64,000 nt of DNA from Rhizomys pruinosus (GCA_009823505.1 VZQC01003052.1:2205999-2269998), one strand, 5' to 3'. Positions 1-10,752 are shown, counted from the stretch's first letter. The notes: generated by a model not told the origin, from the letters alone. Program-made: numbers and translations.

Positions 1-1937
1 TAATGCAGAGGACTCAGAATTTAGGGTTCAGTTTCATTATAAAATGTATTGCTGGAAGCTTCTTCAGTGCTTTGGTTTTACTGTTAAAGCAAACCACTTT
101 GCACAATGACTGTGAGTGAACCTCTCAGGGATGAAAGGCAGTTGCGATGGAATGAATGAGAGGGGGCACATGTGTCAGTAGGCAAGCCTTTGGGGAGTCT
201 GTGGAGCAGGTAGATTTCAAATTCCTCAGGAAGCAGATGGTTAGTGCTCATATAATGTTTGTGTGAGCTGGCAGTGGTGCTAGAAGAGGCCGAGTATGAT
301 TCTCCAGAACTGTAATCTGATGTGCTGTTTGTCTCAGAGTAATGCTTCTTAGATAAAGGAACCTTGTGCAGTGTGAACATACAGATGCCATATCAGTTAC
401 TCGGTCACTTTTATTAGACAAAGCTTCATTTAATGCATGTACAATTTTAAAGCAATCTAACTCTCTGGAAAACGTCCCAGGAACTTAACTTGAATCTGTT
501 TAAATGGAATAGGACTCTAGATATTTTAGTCTTTAAGTGAAAGTTTCACATGAAAATTTTAAAAGTCACTGTGGAATTAGACATGGATATTTTAATTGTG
601 TGTAGGTGTGGTGGCGTTCTAATACACAACCTCTTTACTTTATTCCTGACATTTAGAAACTTACCCATTGAAGGACCCAAGGGACTGGCATCCCCAAATA
701 TGAGACAGTTCTGCCATTTTATTTTAAATTAGAGGGACCTAGACATTGGCAGATGTTGGAAGAAGTTTTACTCCCTCTGATAGGTCCCTTTCCGTTTAAA
801 GTCTGTATTCTTCTAGGGAGAAAACAATCATCTCTGGTCCTTTTGCTGAGTTTTTACTTATCTAAACTCATATGACAGGGGAAAAAAATAACCAGAAATC
901 CATTAACATACCTGAACAGGCTTTCTAAAACACTATTGTTTTCTATTTCAGCCCTGGTCAATATTTAGGGAAATAAGTTCTCTTGTAAAAATGACTCATT
1001 TACAGTCCTTTGCCTGTCCTGTGAGAACAAGGACTTTGTCTTTCCCATTTTCCCTGTCCCCTGTGAGATGAGAATCGTCATTGTTGACCCACAAGGCTTT
1101 ATGACTTCCTCCATGTGCCTGACATTGTTATGTGTTCCTCTTTTATCTGTGTGTTAGCAGTTCATTGCAGTGAATCTTCAGGTGAAGGGAAGCCCTTCCT
1201 TTGCCCCTCTTCCACACATGGCTTTCTTTCATCCATTGTTGGTAAGGATGCATATTAAGTTCAAGCTATATAGCTATAGAAAAATACTTCTCATAAGTGG
1301 ACCAAAGTTTGGGTGGTTCCGTAGGGTTTTTTTGTGATGTCAAGTATCAGTAGTTGAGAATGCACACATTGGCAGGAGGTCTGCAGATGGTTTCTAACCT
1401 CCACATACATCATTGCAAACTTGTGATTTCCCAGGGATATTAACTACTTTCTGGCATGTTATTTTTCTGCAGTGCTTTTTTAATGAGGTGAAAAATACCA
1501 TATCCTAATGAAAATATGTAGGTCACTTCAATTTTTCTACATACAGAATGCCATGATTACAATCCTGAACAATCTACCAAGTTGTTTTCTTATCATGATG
1601 CAGAATGAGTGATCAAATATCCTGAAGTTTGCCTTAATAAAAAAAAAAAAAAGAATACAATGAGCCCTTGTTCCTAGGAATATTAGAGATTTTAGGCCTG
1701 CCCTAATTAGAATAACATGGTGACTTTGCTTGTCATGATGGGTCTTTGCTGAGCACAGAAGAAAGTAAATGTCATAAATCCTTCTCGAGGTCTACTCTGA
1801 ATCTTGTTTGAGCTATTCCTGAAATTTTGCTGTCTGTTATTCTTCAACTTTTCATCTCTGGAGGCTCACAGGAGCATCCCAGCTTTCCTTGACACTGCAC
1901 TCCTTGCTCTTTCTGGCAATTTGCTGTCAGAGCTGTT
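1..1937. other. Single-copy, presumably intronic sequence
   Basis: AT-rich DNA without a recognisable SINE, LINE or exon. A minus-strand reading frame of 98 codons at 84-380 is serine-rich, but I see no convincing splice sites or known motif, so it is not called as a gene. A short A-run sits near 1640. Old, unrecognisable repeats may be present. Confidence 0.5.
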
Positions 1938-1952
1938 AAGATCTTATATGAG

Positions 1953-2243
1953 GGCTGGAGAGATGGCCTAGCAGTTAAGAGCGCCGACTGCTCTTACAGA
2001 GGACCCGGGTTCGATCCCCAGCACCCACATGGCGGCTGAGAACCGTCTGAAGCTCCAATTCCAGGAGAACTCAGTTCCAGGGGAATCCGAGACCCTCTTC
2101 TGACCTCCACGGCATTGCACGACACGGGTGCACAGACTTGCATGCAGACAGTACATTCATACACATACAGAAATAAATAAAATTAATTAAAAAAAAAAAG
2201 CAGGTGCCATGAAGCCTGGTGCCATCTTTAAAAAAAAAAAAAA
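1953..2243 (+). mobile_element. B2 SINE with a 3'-transduced tail
   Basis: A tRNA-derived B2 head (gggctggagagatggcctag) with pol III A and B boxes runs to an A-rich tail near 2200. About 30 non-B2 bases follow (2200-2229), then a second A-run. Perfect 15-bp TSDs (aagatcttatatgag) lie at 1938-1952 and 2243-2257, outside both tails, so the whole 290-bp unit inserted in one event. L1 machinery normally mobilises B2. The copy carries the 17-bp internal duplication typical of the young copies in this window. Confidence 0.9.
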
Positions 2244-2257
2244 AGATCTTATATGAG

Positions 2258-3582
2258 ATGGGGAGAAGGGGAATGTGAGATGGGGGTGATGATAGTTCTG
2301 AGCTGACCATCTGCTCCTCAGGAGCTCCCTGTGGGTGGGACTGTGGCATCTACTGTGTTCTATGCCTGTGCTCAGCTGCTTTGGTGCTCTCTAGGTGCTG
2401 CTGTTTTAGGAGACCTGGTTTCCTTAGAAGAGTATGATATTCCATGCTTTGCTGGAAAGAGTTTTTATGGTCATTTTGAGAATTTTAACGTTTTCTCTGT
2501 GGTTTTCTTATGCCATGCTGCTCAAGAAACTGACATCTTAGAAGCATTTGTTTTACAATGGACAGATTTTGTGGGATCTATTTTGGCTCCTATGCTCTTG
2601 GAAAAACAGAAAATTGGTTCCTGGATACAGAGCAGCGAGACATAAATTTGATTCATGGAAGTTCAAGGTGTTCCTGAGCTTTTACATCTTCAGTTTTCTT
2701 TATTTTTTTTTCCCAGAATTTATTAGTTATTAGTATAAAGAAGTGAGACATATGATGCCACTGTGTCTATTTCACATGCTTTGGGAATTCTGTGCTGCTG
2801 AGAGATACATAGCCAGCCTTTGCAGAACTAGGAAAGAGATAGTTTTTCATCTTGAGCTCCCTGAGTCTTACGCTGTCCTTGGCCACTTTTTTTTTTTTTT
2901 TCTTTTCTTTTCAGAACTTCTTCCTCAGTACTCTTTCTGGAGACTTGAGGAATCACTTGATTCTGAACTTTCCTTCAGGGTAAGAAGAGTCAATAAGAGA
3001 AGTTGTTCTAAGCCATGGTTTCTAGAATCTTCTCCTCCTCTGAGGTAGTTTACAGTGGCCGCTCATGTCCACAGCCAAAATGCTCCATCCTACCATTGCC
3101 CCACCATCAGTGTCATCTGCAGCTCCTGACACTGTGCAGCCACTTCCATTAGCTTCAGATTGTCCTGTGCCCACATCAAGGGCATGCTTACTGCTAGTCT
3201 CTGAGTTCTTAGAGACTGGTGATGTGCCAGTTGAAAGGAGTACCGTTGGGAGCTGTCACCCAGGGACTACCATAGGGGTTAAGTTGGAACTCACAGTGCT
3301 AACTCATACTTCATCTCAAGTCTTCTGCTCAAAACAAAACTTCGCCTACCTGTCTCTTGTGTTGAGCTTTTCTATATTGTTAGTGTGACCTCGCCTTGTG
3401 TTTTGAATGTTTCACAGTAGTTTTTAATGAAAAGAATATTTTTACCCTTTTTTTTTTTCTTGGCTTGGGCTGGGATAATCTGTGTGACAAACCCACACTT
3501 CTCTCAGAATTGCCTTTTCTCCTCCCAGTACAGCACCTTGCTATTGATACAAGCTGTGGATGGCCCTGTGTCTGTAGTCTTG
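2258..3582. other. Single-copy intronic sequence containing one exon-like segment
   Basis: No interspersed repeat is recognised. Plus-strand open frames of 104 and 107 codons (2331-2645 and 3065-3388) have no recognisable domain and are treated as chance frames. A pyrimidine-rich tract and an exon-like segment lie at 2885-2985 and are listed separately. Confidence 0.5.
2915..2979 (+). other. Exon-like segment with strong splice signals (unproven)
   Basis: A long pyrimidine tract (about 2887-2911) ends in cag at 2912-2914. The 65-nt segment that follows is bordered by gtaagaag at 2980. Two frames are open. One would encode roughly LLPQYSFWRLEESLDSEL, entering after one codon base and leaving at a complete codon. 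That exit phase does not join directly to the exon at 56519, so another exon would be needed between them. I do not recognise the peptide. It may be a cryptic or alternative exon, or chance. Confidence 0.25.
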
Positions 3583-3812
3583 TTTTTAATATTTTATTTA
3601 TTATTTGTATTTTATGTATATGAGTGTATTGCTGCATGTACATAAGTGCACCTTTGTCATGCAATGCTGGTGGAGGTCAGAAGAGGGCATCTGGTCTCCT
3701 GGAACTAAAGTTACAGATGGTTGTTAGCTGCCTAGTGAGTGCTAGGAACCAGACCCAGGTCCTCTACAAGAGCAGCCAGTGCTCTTAACCACTGAGCCCT
3801 CTTTCTAGCCCC
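3583..3812 (-). mobile_element. B3/B2 SINE, older copy
   Basis: The reverse complement of the B2/B3 consensus: A-rich tail complement at 3583-3610, the ggtcagaagagggcat core near 3676, and the pol III head complement (gctcttaaccactgagcc) ending at 3812. Several substitutions against the young copies indicate greater age. Confidence 0.85.
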
Positions 3813-3941
3813 AGGCTTTTCATTTTTTTTTAATAGCTTCCTCTGTCCTCTTCTCCAGTGGCCAAACTCAGAGAGAAACATGGCCATTAGGGACCATTGG
3901 TCCTAAAGGAACTTGACAGCAAATCAGGAGAGGCAGATAGT

Positions 3942-3965
3942 CGCCCCCCCCCCCACACACACACT
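3942..3965. repeat. C-run followed by (CA)n
   Basis: A short tract of about nine Cs followed by several ca units. It is a small simple repeat with no linked element. Confidence 0.7.
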
Positions 3966-4051
3966 CAGCTATTTCTTAATGGGTTCGTTTTTCTCCTTCT
4001 CTTTCTTGCAGCCTCCATTTCATACAAAAATTATTTTTAAAAAATTAAATA

Positions 4052-4288
4052 GGGCTTGGGAGATGGCCTAGCGGTTAAGAGCACCTACTGCTCTGGCAGA
4101 GGACCCGGGTTCGATCCCCAGCACCCACATGGTGGCTGAAAACCGTCTGTAACTCCAATTCCAGGAGAACTCCAGTTCCAGGGGAATCTGACATCCTCTT
4201 CTGACCTCTGCGGCATTGCACAACATGGGTGCACAAACCTACATGCAGACAGTACACTCATACACATAAATAAATAAATTTAAAAAAA
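4052..4288 (+). mobile_element. B2 SINE, young duplication-bearing subfamily
   Basis: Head, B box (gggttcgatcc), 17-bp internal duplication and the cagacagtacactcatacac 3' region are all present. Flanking A/T-rich TSDs (about 4034-4051 and 4289-4305) differ by one base in a homopolymer. The ORFs across it are SINE translations. Confidence 0.9.
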
Positions 4289-4305
4289 TTTTTAAAAATT
4301 AAATA

Positions 4306-5155
4306 ATATGACTTAGGGCTGTAAGGTAAGTTTCTTTTCTGAACTGTGAATTGATTTCACAGCAGGGTTTTGGGATAACTGTCCCCTTTGTGCACTGTTT
4401 ACATCTGTCCCGGACTTGTATTCCACTCTTTGCTGTGGTTGTACATCATCAGCATTTTTTAGCTCTGTACTGTTACAGCACACCTCACAATGCGGTACCT
4501 CCAATTCTCTTGCATACTTGAAGAATATTTCTGTTTTCCTCACATATTTGTTCTTCTGACCCTCTTGGCTGAGTGTTAGAAGGGTCTCTTTGGCATTTTC
4601 ATTACTTTGTGTTAGTGTGAGACAGGAACAAAAATGCCTAGTTCCACATATTATATAAAACTATTTAAAGGGTTTCTTTTTTACTTACCGTAAAATAAAT
4701 AAAAATATTTAGTTATGTATTAACATGCATTTACATATGCATATATGTATAGGTCTTGCGTTTTACTTAAGTATGTCCTCAGGTACATTATTTTTTAAAA
4801 TGCATCATATGAATTTGCTTCTTGTATCCATTTCCTTTTCCTAGAGTGTTTCCCAGAGTCTAGTGACAGAAGCATGATGACTTCTGTAGATTTCTTCCCA
4901 ACCCCAGAGTTTATCAATGAGAGTCATGTTTGGACTCGCTGATTACAGAAGTACCTTCTCTGAGTCTTACTGTAGTTAGTAATTCTAAATATTTTCATAT
5001 TCCTTTAAATCTAGTGCTCAAAGCTGCTGAAGAACACACTGCGTTTAATACTACATAGTATGTCTAGCAGTCAGCCCCTGGGCATACCCCCAGATTCAGA
5101 TGAAGAACCTCCATTCTTGACACTCAGCCCGAGCCAGGTTTCTTTTGCTGTACAT
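4306..5155. other. No recognised feature
   Basis: AT-rich single-copy DNA. No exon, RNA gene or young repeat could be recognised. Confidence 0.5.
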
Positions 5156-5170
5156 CTCCTGTTCTGTTTT

Positions 5171-5328
5171 TTTTTTTTTTTTGTCTTTTCGAGACAAGGT
5201 CTCCTTGTAGCCCCAGCTGTCCCGGAACTCACTCCATAGACCAGGCTGGCCTTGAACTCACAAAGATCCACCTGCCTCTGCCTCCCAAGTGCTAGGATTA
5301 AAGGCGTGTGCCACCACGCCCGGCTCAA
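5171..5328 (-). mobile_element. B1 SINE
   Basis: Reverse complement of a full-length 7SL-derived B1: T-run, cgagacaaggtctcc, and ccaccacgcccggct at the end. 15-bp TSDs (ctcctgttctgtttt) flank it at 5156-5170 and 5329-5343. Confidence 0.93.
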
Positions 5329-5343
5329 CTCCTGTTCTGTTTT

Positions 5344-6395
5344 ATGAAGGATTAACAGACTCTCTCACCCTTAAGAAAAAAATTAAAGTGTTGTGTTGTG
5401 GTGTATCTCAAAATCCTAAGAAGTGAGATTAAACCATAGAGAATTAAAATGGCACTATTTATCCATCAGTCTCTTACTCATAGAAGGGAGGAAGGAATTA
5501 TGAGAAGAAAAGCACTCATGTTTTCTGACATGAACTATGCACTTGGTTTCTATTCCCGTGTGCATCTGGAAGGCTTTGTTCTTCACCTGAAGCATCTCAG
5601 AGCTCTGCTCCGAATGCCATGTTTTTTGTAGGAAAGAGAGCTCTGCACAGGGTATTGTGGGTATTGTGAGCAAGCTGTTAATTCAAGTGCCATCTCCTGG
5701 GACCTATGCAACCCAGAAACTTGGAACATCTTGGAAGTGGTACTTTCTGGGTCACCCCATCCCATGTCTGTATGATGTCCATACATTCCTAGCTAAGTGA
5801 AGATCTGTCTACTTTCTGATTTGCTTCTAATTTGGCTTTGTGTCCTTGTAGTGAGATAGCTGTTCCTAGGTAGTCAGACTTCTATGCTTTATCAGTCAGG
5901 AAGAGCTATAACTATTTTGGAATATTTTATTGGCCTACTGTAGTTTGAGTTTTAATTTCTCCACTCATGGCTAACAGTGTGTTAACCATGGGCAGATATT
6001 CCTCTTAAGTCATATATCTAGACAAATTGTCCTGTACCCTTTAACTGTCTAGGTGATGGCCTTGCTCATCCAGCGTTCCGCAGGCATGTCTGTCATGCTG
6101 CCTAAAATCTCTTGCATGAAGTGGTTTTGATAATACATAGATTTGAATGTTGTTGTACAGGCTAGAGACCCGGACAGCTATGCATTTTGTGGATATGTGA
6201 AGAAAGAGAAGAGCACTGGGAAGCTGGAGGGGGAGTAAAAATACTAAACTTCCACTTTCTGCCATGCTGGGAATGGGGAAGAGGAAATAAACTCTGCTGA
6301 TTTAAGTTTTAGCTAAAGCTTGATATTTAGCAAGAGAATCCTAAAGTGTGGACCAGCATACTGTGTTCAGGTAATAATAATTTATTACCTTTTTA
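5344..6395. other. No recognised feature
   Basis: Single-copy intronic-type sequence. Reading frames of 60-74 codons occur on both strands with no domain or splice context. Confidence 0.5.
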
Positions 6396-6456
6396 CATTG
6401 ATTGATTGATTGATTACCTTTTTACATTGAGTGATTGATCGATCAATTGATCGATT
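6396..6456. repeat. (TTGA)n-like repeat with a palindromic end
   Basis: Tetranucleotide attg/gatt repeats in two blocks that share a repeated taccttttacattg segment. The block ends in an 18-bp perfect palindrome (atcgatcaattgatcgat) at 6438-6455. Confidence 0.85.
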
Positions 6457-6464
6457 AATGGCAG

Positions 6465-6611
6465 AGTTGCATGCCACAGGATGTAAAAGTCAAAGGGTAA
6501 CTTGAAGGAATCTGTTCTCTCATTCTGCCAATGAATTCTAGGGGGTTAAACTCAGGTCTTGTAGACTTGGCAGTAAATGCTGTTAGCTGCTGAGCTATCG
6601 CCTCAGCCCTG
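6465..6611 (-). mobile_element. B3-type SINE fragment, old
   Basis: The right part resembles the reverse complement of a B2/B3 head (ctgttagctgctgagctatc then cctcagccc). The left part is too diverged to place exactly. Confidence 0.55.
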
Positions 6612-6682
6612 TGTGTAAAGAATATTGGTAAAGTTCTTTGGGTCACAGTGGAGCCAAAGCCAGAGATTAACATACAGAATTT

Positions 6683-6909
6683 GGGGAGCTGGAGAGATGG
6701 CTCAGTGGTTAGGATCACCCACTATTCTTACAGAGGACCCAGGTTGAAAACCCAGCACCCACATGACAGCTAACAACCATTTGTAACTCCAGTTCCAGGG
6801 AAATCTGATTCCTTCTTCTGGCTCTGTGGGCATTGTGCAACAGGGTGCACTTACACACATGTAGGCAATACACTCATACACATAAAATGAAAATAATAAA
6901 ATACTGAAT
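6683..6909 (+). mobile_element. B3/B2 SINE, intermediate age
   Basis: B2-type head (gagctggagagatggctcag), diverged B box, and a tail of aaatgaaaataataaaat. Imperfect TSDs (atacagaattt and atacaaaattt) are at 6672-6682 and 6910-6920. It lacks the 17-bp duplication. Confidence 0.85.
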
Positions 6910-7026
6910 ATACAAAATTTCAGTTTTCAGAATATTAAAATTTAGAGGTGTATGCACTCTCGAGATTATTTATGTAATCCATCCCATATGTTCTTGCAAA
7001 TGATAGCCATAGAAAAGAGACACATA

Positions 7027-7290
7027 GAGCTGGAGAGATGGCCTAGCGGTTAAGAGCGCCGACCGCTCTTACAGAGAACCCGGGTTCGATCCCCAGCACC
7101 CACATGGTGGCCAAGAACTGTCTGAAACTCCAATTCCAGGAGAACTCCAGTTCCAGGGGAATCCGACACCTTATTCTGACCTCCGTGGCATTGCTTGACA
7201 TGGGTACACAAACCTACATGCAGACAGTACATTCATACACATAAAAAATAAATAAAATTATACAGGAAGACCCTGTCTCAAAAAGACCAA

Positions 7291-7337
<47 letters not shown>
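7027..7337 (+). mobile_element. Chimeric SINE: B2 joined to a B1 3' end, with (TAAA)n tail
   Basis: A young-subfamily B2 spans 7027 to about 7258. It is followed directly by tacaggaagaccctgtctc, the 3' end of a B1, and then a (TAAA)n tail to about 7337. One pair of perfect 14-bp TSDs (aaaagagacacata; 7013-7026 and 7338-7351) flanks the whole unit. The fused RNA therefore probably inserted as one molecule. Confidence 0.8.
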
Positions 7338-7522
7338 AAAAGAGACACATAACAGATGAGCTGAAATTACAGTTTGGAGAAATAACAACTGCATGTGGGA
7401 AGTAGAGAGTGAAGGATTTTTTTCCCCTAACAATATGCTGGTGTTTAATGATTCAACAAAGAAAGTACATGAGGATAAAGCATTTTGGAATTATGCTTGT
7501 TGATTAAAAAAAAAAAGCCTAG

Positions 7523-7786
7523 GGGCTGGAGAGATGGCTCAGTGGCTAAGAGTGCCAACTGCTCTTGCAGAGGACCTGAGTTCAATTCCCAGCACCACAT
7601 GGTGGCTAAGAACTGTCTTTAAGCCGGGCGTGCTGGTGCATGCCTTTAATCCTAGCACTCGGGAGGCAGAGGCAGGCGGATCTCTCTGAGTTCAAGGCCG
7701 GCCTGGTTGACAGAGTGAGTTTCCAGGCCAGCCTAGAGCTATAGGGAGTCCCTGTCTCAAAAAAAAAAAAAAAGAAAAAGAAAAAG
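7523..7786 (+). mobile_element. Chimeric SINE: B2 5' half joined to a complete B1
   Basis: About 98 nt of B2 head (7523-7620) runs straight into a full B1 starting at 7623 and ending in an A-rich tail. The B2 3' half is absent on the far side. Perfect 15-bp TSDs (nine As plus gcctag) lie at 7508-7522 and 7787-7801. A simple B1 insertion into a B2 would leave B2 sequence beyond the B1, which is not seen. Confidence 0.85.
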
Positions 7787-7965
7787 AAAAAAAAAGCCTA
7801 GAGTGAATTTCAATAATAATGTATATGTGAGAGCCACACCAGACATGTGTGGACATAGCATGATCAGTTTATGATATTGGCTTGATTCCTTGTATACAAA
7901 TCAAAGATAGGAGGCTATTTATAGTTTATGTTTATCTTTATGTTATAGAAGTTCTGTGTTAAAAA

Positions 7966-8477
7966 GATTTTAAAAATGTTTAAATTTTATGTGTCTTGAG
8001 TGTTTTGCCTGCATGTATGTATGTATGTGCACCACGTTGCATGTATGTATACTATGTTGCATTTATGTATGTCCACCATGTTGCATGTTTGTATATACAC
8101 CAGGTTGCATGTTTGTATATACACCAGGTTGCATGTATGTATTGCACCATGTTGCATGTATGTATATGCACCATGTTGCATGTATGTATATGCACCATGT
8201 TGCATGTATGTATATGCACCATGTTACATGTATGTGTGTATGTGCACCATGTTGCATGTATGTATGCACCATGTTGCATGTATGTATGCACCATGTTGCA
8301 TGTATGTATGTGCACCATGTTGCATGCAGTGCCCATGGAGGCCACAGGAGGGCTTCAGATCCCTGGAACTGGATTTACAGACAGTTGTGAGTCTCCCTCT
8401 GGGTGCTGGGAGTCAAACATGGATCTTCTGCAAAAATTGACAGTGCTCTTAACTGGTGAGCAACCTCTCCAAACCTT
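7966..8477 (-). mobile_element. B3 SINE interrupted by its own expanded minisatellite
   Basis: The left end (attttatgtgtcttgagtg, then gcctgcatg) and the right part (cccatggaggccacaggagg, down to gtgctcttaactggtgag) are the two halves of a reverse B3. The normally short tgcatgtatgtatgtgcacc segment between them has expanded to about 315 bp. Confidence 0.8.
8009..8325. repeat. ATGT-rich minisatellite, 22-24 bp units
   Basis: About twelve tandem copies built on gcaccatgttgcatgtatgt plus two to four extra bases. Because the period is often 24, all three frames stay open and give MLHVCICT-type translations. These are artefacts of the repeat, not a protein. Confidence 0.92.
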
Positions 8478-8480
8478 CTA

Positions 8481-9260
8481 GAGTTTCTTTTCAGGAAATG
8501 CTTCCAGTCTGGATTCTGGCAGAGTTCTGCTGAGGCCCATTCAGATAAGGTACATTGACTAGTTAATGTGGTAAAATGTACAGCATACATGCTCTTGACT
8601 TTAGGAGTTACATGAACCAACATTTTCATTTTAGTAAACATAGAAATATTCTTAGAGAAAATAAAATCATTCTTTTATCTCAGTGCTCAGGCCTGCTCTG
8701 GTTGCTAGGACCCTAGAGTGCCCCGGACCTGCTAGCTCTCCTGGATCCACCATGATTCATGTGTTCCTCAACTCTCATCAGAGGTTTCCTTATACAGCAA
8801 AATAAAACTCATTGACCTTGAAGTGGGGGCTGTTAGGGGAGCTTCCACAGTTGCAGCCATGTTGAGTGAAAGTGTGGGTTGGTGACATGGGGTTTCAGCA
8901 ATTAGAATTGGCCTCTGAAGTAGGGGCATTCTTGCTTGTGAATTGAGCTTCTCAACCTGTGACATTGAAGGCAAACTCTAGGGAATAGTGCCAGAATAGA
9001 ATTAAAATTCAGGATATCCAATTAATGTCAGAGAATTGGCTTGTGTCAGAAAAAGACCTCAGATGTAATGGGAAAGTCATTATTTCTCTTTTCCTGTATC
9101 TGTTGTAGTCCTTGCTATCACCTATATGTACCTGATATGTTTAGGACCATGCTAAGGCCAATGTTACTAAGTTCCTTCTTGTGAACATTGTCCATGTTTC
9201 TTCAGTCTTCATAATAATCATTTTTATGGCTATATGTTGATAATTTTGTAAAGAAATTTC
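8481..9260. other. No recognised feature
   Basis: Single-copy sequence between a B3 and a (TG)n tract. No exon or repeat recognised. Confidence 0.5.
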
Positions 9261-9263
9261 TTC

Positions 9264-9335
9264 CGTGTGTGTGTGTGTGTGTGTTTGCGTGCGTGCATGT
9301 GTGTGTGTGTGCATGTCTGTGTGTGTGTGCATGTC

Positions 9336-9371
<36 letters not shown>

Positions 9372-9386
9372 CGTGTGTGTGTGTTG
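9264..9386. repeat. (TG)n compound microsatellite
   Basis: About 120 bp of alternating tg with interspersed gcatg and tttg interruptions. The cysteine/valine-rich and histidine/threonine-rich ORFs here are repeat translations. Confidence 0.95.
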
Positions 9387-9508
9387 GATCCCCTAAAGCT
9401 GGAGGTACAGGTGGTTGTGAACTGCCTGACTTGGGTTTGGAGAGCCAAACTCTGGCCCTCTGGAAGAGCAACAAGCACTCATGAGCCCTGAGCCATCTTT
9501 CCATTGTT
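9387..9508 (-). mobile_element. B2/B3 SINE head fragment
   Basis: Reverse SINE sequence (ggatcccctaaagctggagg, tacaggtggttgtgaactgc) leading to a diverged head complement (ccctgagccatctttcc). The A-rich end has been replaced by the adjoining (TG)n. Confidence 0.7.
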
Positions 9509-9723
9509 GGGAAATAGGGGCTGAAGTCCCTCCTTGTTCAGATGAAGAAGTGGCTATGGAGAAAGGCCATCCCACTTGCTAATTAGTGGTAGAACTACTG
9601 GAAATCAGGTCTTTAGAGGTCCAGTGTAGTGTTTGACTGATTGCTCTTTCCATTGGATAGGAACTTTAATGCCCTTTTTTTCTCTCTGCCCAGTTGTAGC
9701 TTACACAAATGAACAAACAAACC

Positions 9724-9725
9724 AA

Positions 9726-9757
<32 letters not shown>

Positions 9758-9774
9758 ACACACACACGTACACA
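9724..9774. repeat. (CA)n microsatellite
   Basis: About 50 bp of ca dinucleotides with one ta and one gta interruption. Confidence 0.95.
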
Positions 9775-10450
9775 ATCTCACAGGAATTTTTATTGTGAAG
9801 GCAGGATAACCCAAGAATGCATTGTCAAGAGCATTTTTTTGTTGTTCTTTTCTCAATAAATTCTGCAACATCTGGATGGTATGTAATGATGAAGGATCTT
9901 TTACTTTGGAATTTTCACTTGGATTTTAGGAAGGATAGAGGAAAGAAGCAATCTGAAAATTCCAAAGTAAAATAACATGGAGAACAATCGAGAAATACAT
10001 CCAGCACCCCCACATGCACACATGCATGCAGTCATCCTCATAGTCGTGGAAACACATGTGCGTACATACACATACTCACACATACACAAATAAAGTTAGT
10101 TTCTTAGGATTTATTAAATGATCCCAATAGAATTTTAACTGACATTGTATTTTATTTGAAGAAGGGACTCCTTATTCTGAATGGGAAACCCTGTGTTAGT
10201 AGCACATGTCTCTGTAGCTATAACGTTATACGCTTTCATAAGCTTGTGGAGTGTTCTTGTTGTAGGTTTTGCACACTTAATTAAACACTGAATATTTAAT
10301 TTTAAGTGGGATTTTCCCCATTATTTTTTCTAGTTGATGATATAACAGAGCTGTTCACTTTCTTGTTTATTTGACTTTAAACTCTTATTAGTTGTAATAG
10401 TTTTAGAGTTGGGAATTTGGGGTGTTTTTTTTTTTAGGTAGACAAACCAT

Positions 10451-10451
<1 letters not shown>

Positions 10452-10484
<33 letters not shown>
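10452..10484. repeat. (TG)n microsatellite
   Basis: About 16 tg units. Confidence 0.95.
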
Positions 10485-10486
<2 letters not shown>

Positions 10487-10600
10487 ACATGCATTTGCAT
10501 GTGTGTATTCCTTTTGTACTACCATGAATACTATGAGAACTTGAACTTAGGGCATTATGCATACTCTGTAAGTGCTCTGCCACTAAACTCTATCCCCACC
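10485..10600 (-). mobile_element. ID/B4-type SINE remnant
   Basis: The reverse complement of a diverged tRNA-derived head is visible at gtaagtgctctgccactaaa. Only moderate resemblance remains. Confidence 0.5.
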
Positions 10601-10614
10601 CTTCTTTTTCCATT

Positions 10615-10752
10615 TTCTTTTGATACATGGTCTGACTAGTTACACGGCCAACCTTGAACTCATCTGTAGTTTAGAATGGCCTTAAATTTGGGATTTTCTT
10701 GCTTAAATGTGTAGAATATCTGGGATTATAGGCCTGTGCCTCCAGATCAGGC
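10615..10752 (-). mobile_element. Old B1 (proto-B1) SINE
   Basis: Reverse B1 landmarks are recognisable with many substitutions: tgatacatggtctgac, ccaaccttgaactcatc and ctgggattataggcctgtgc. Confidence 0.65.

Noticed and set aside
84..380. Minus-strand 98-codon serine-rich frame as a gene
   Set aside because: No splice sites, domain or recognised homology, and it runs opposite to the supported exon.
2331..3388. Plus-strand frames of 104 and 107 codons as a small gene
   Set aside because: Different frames with no recognisable motif; frames this long arise by chance in 64 kb.
8000..8440. Cysteine-rich repeat protein (MLHVCICT repeats)
   Set aside because: Translation of a 22-24 bp minisatellite that is open in several frames on both strands.
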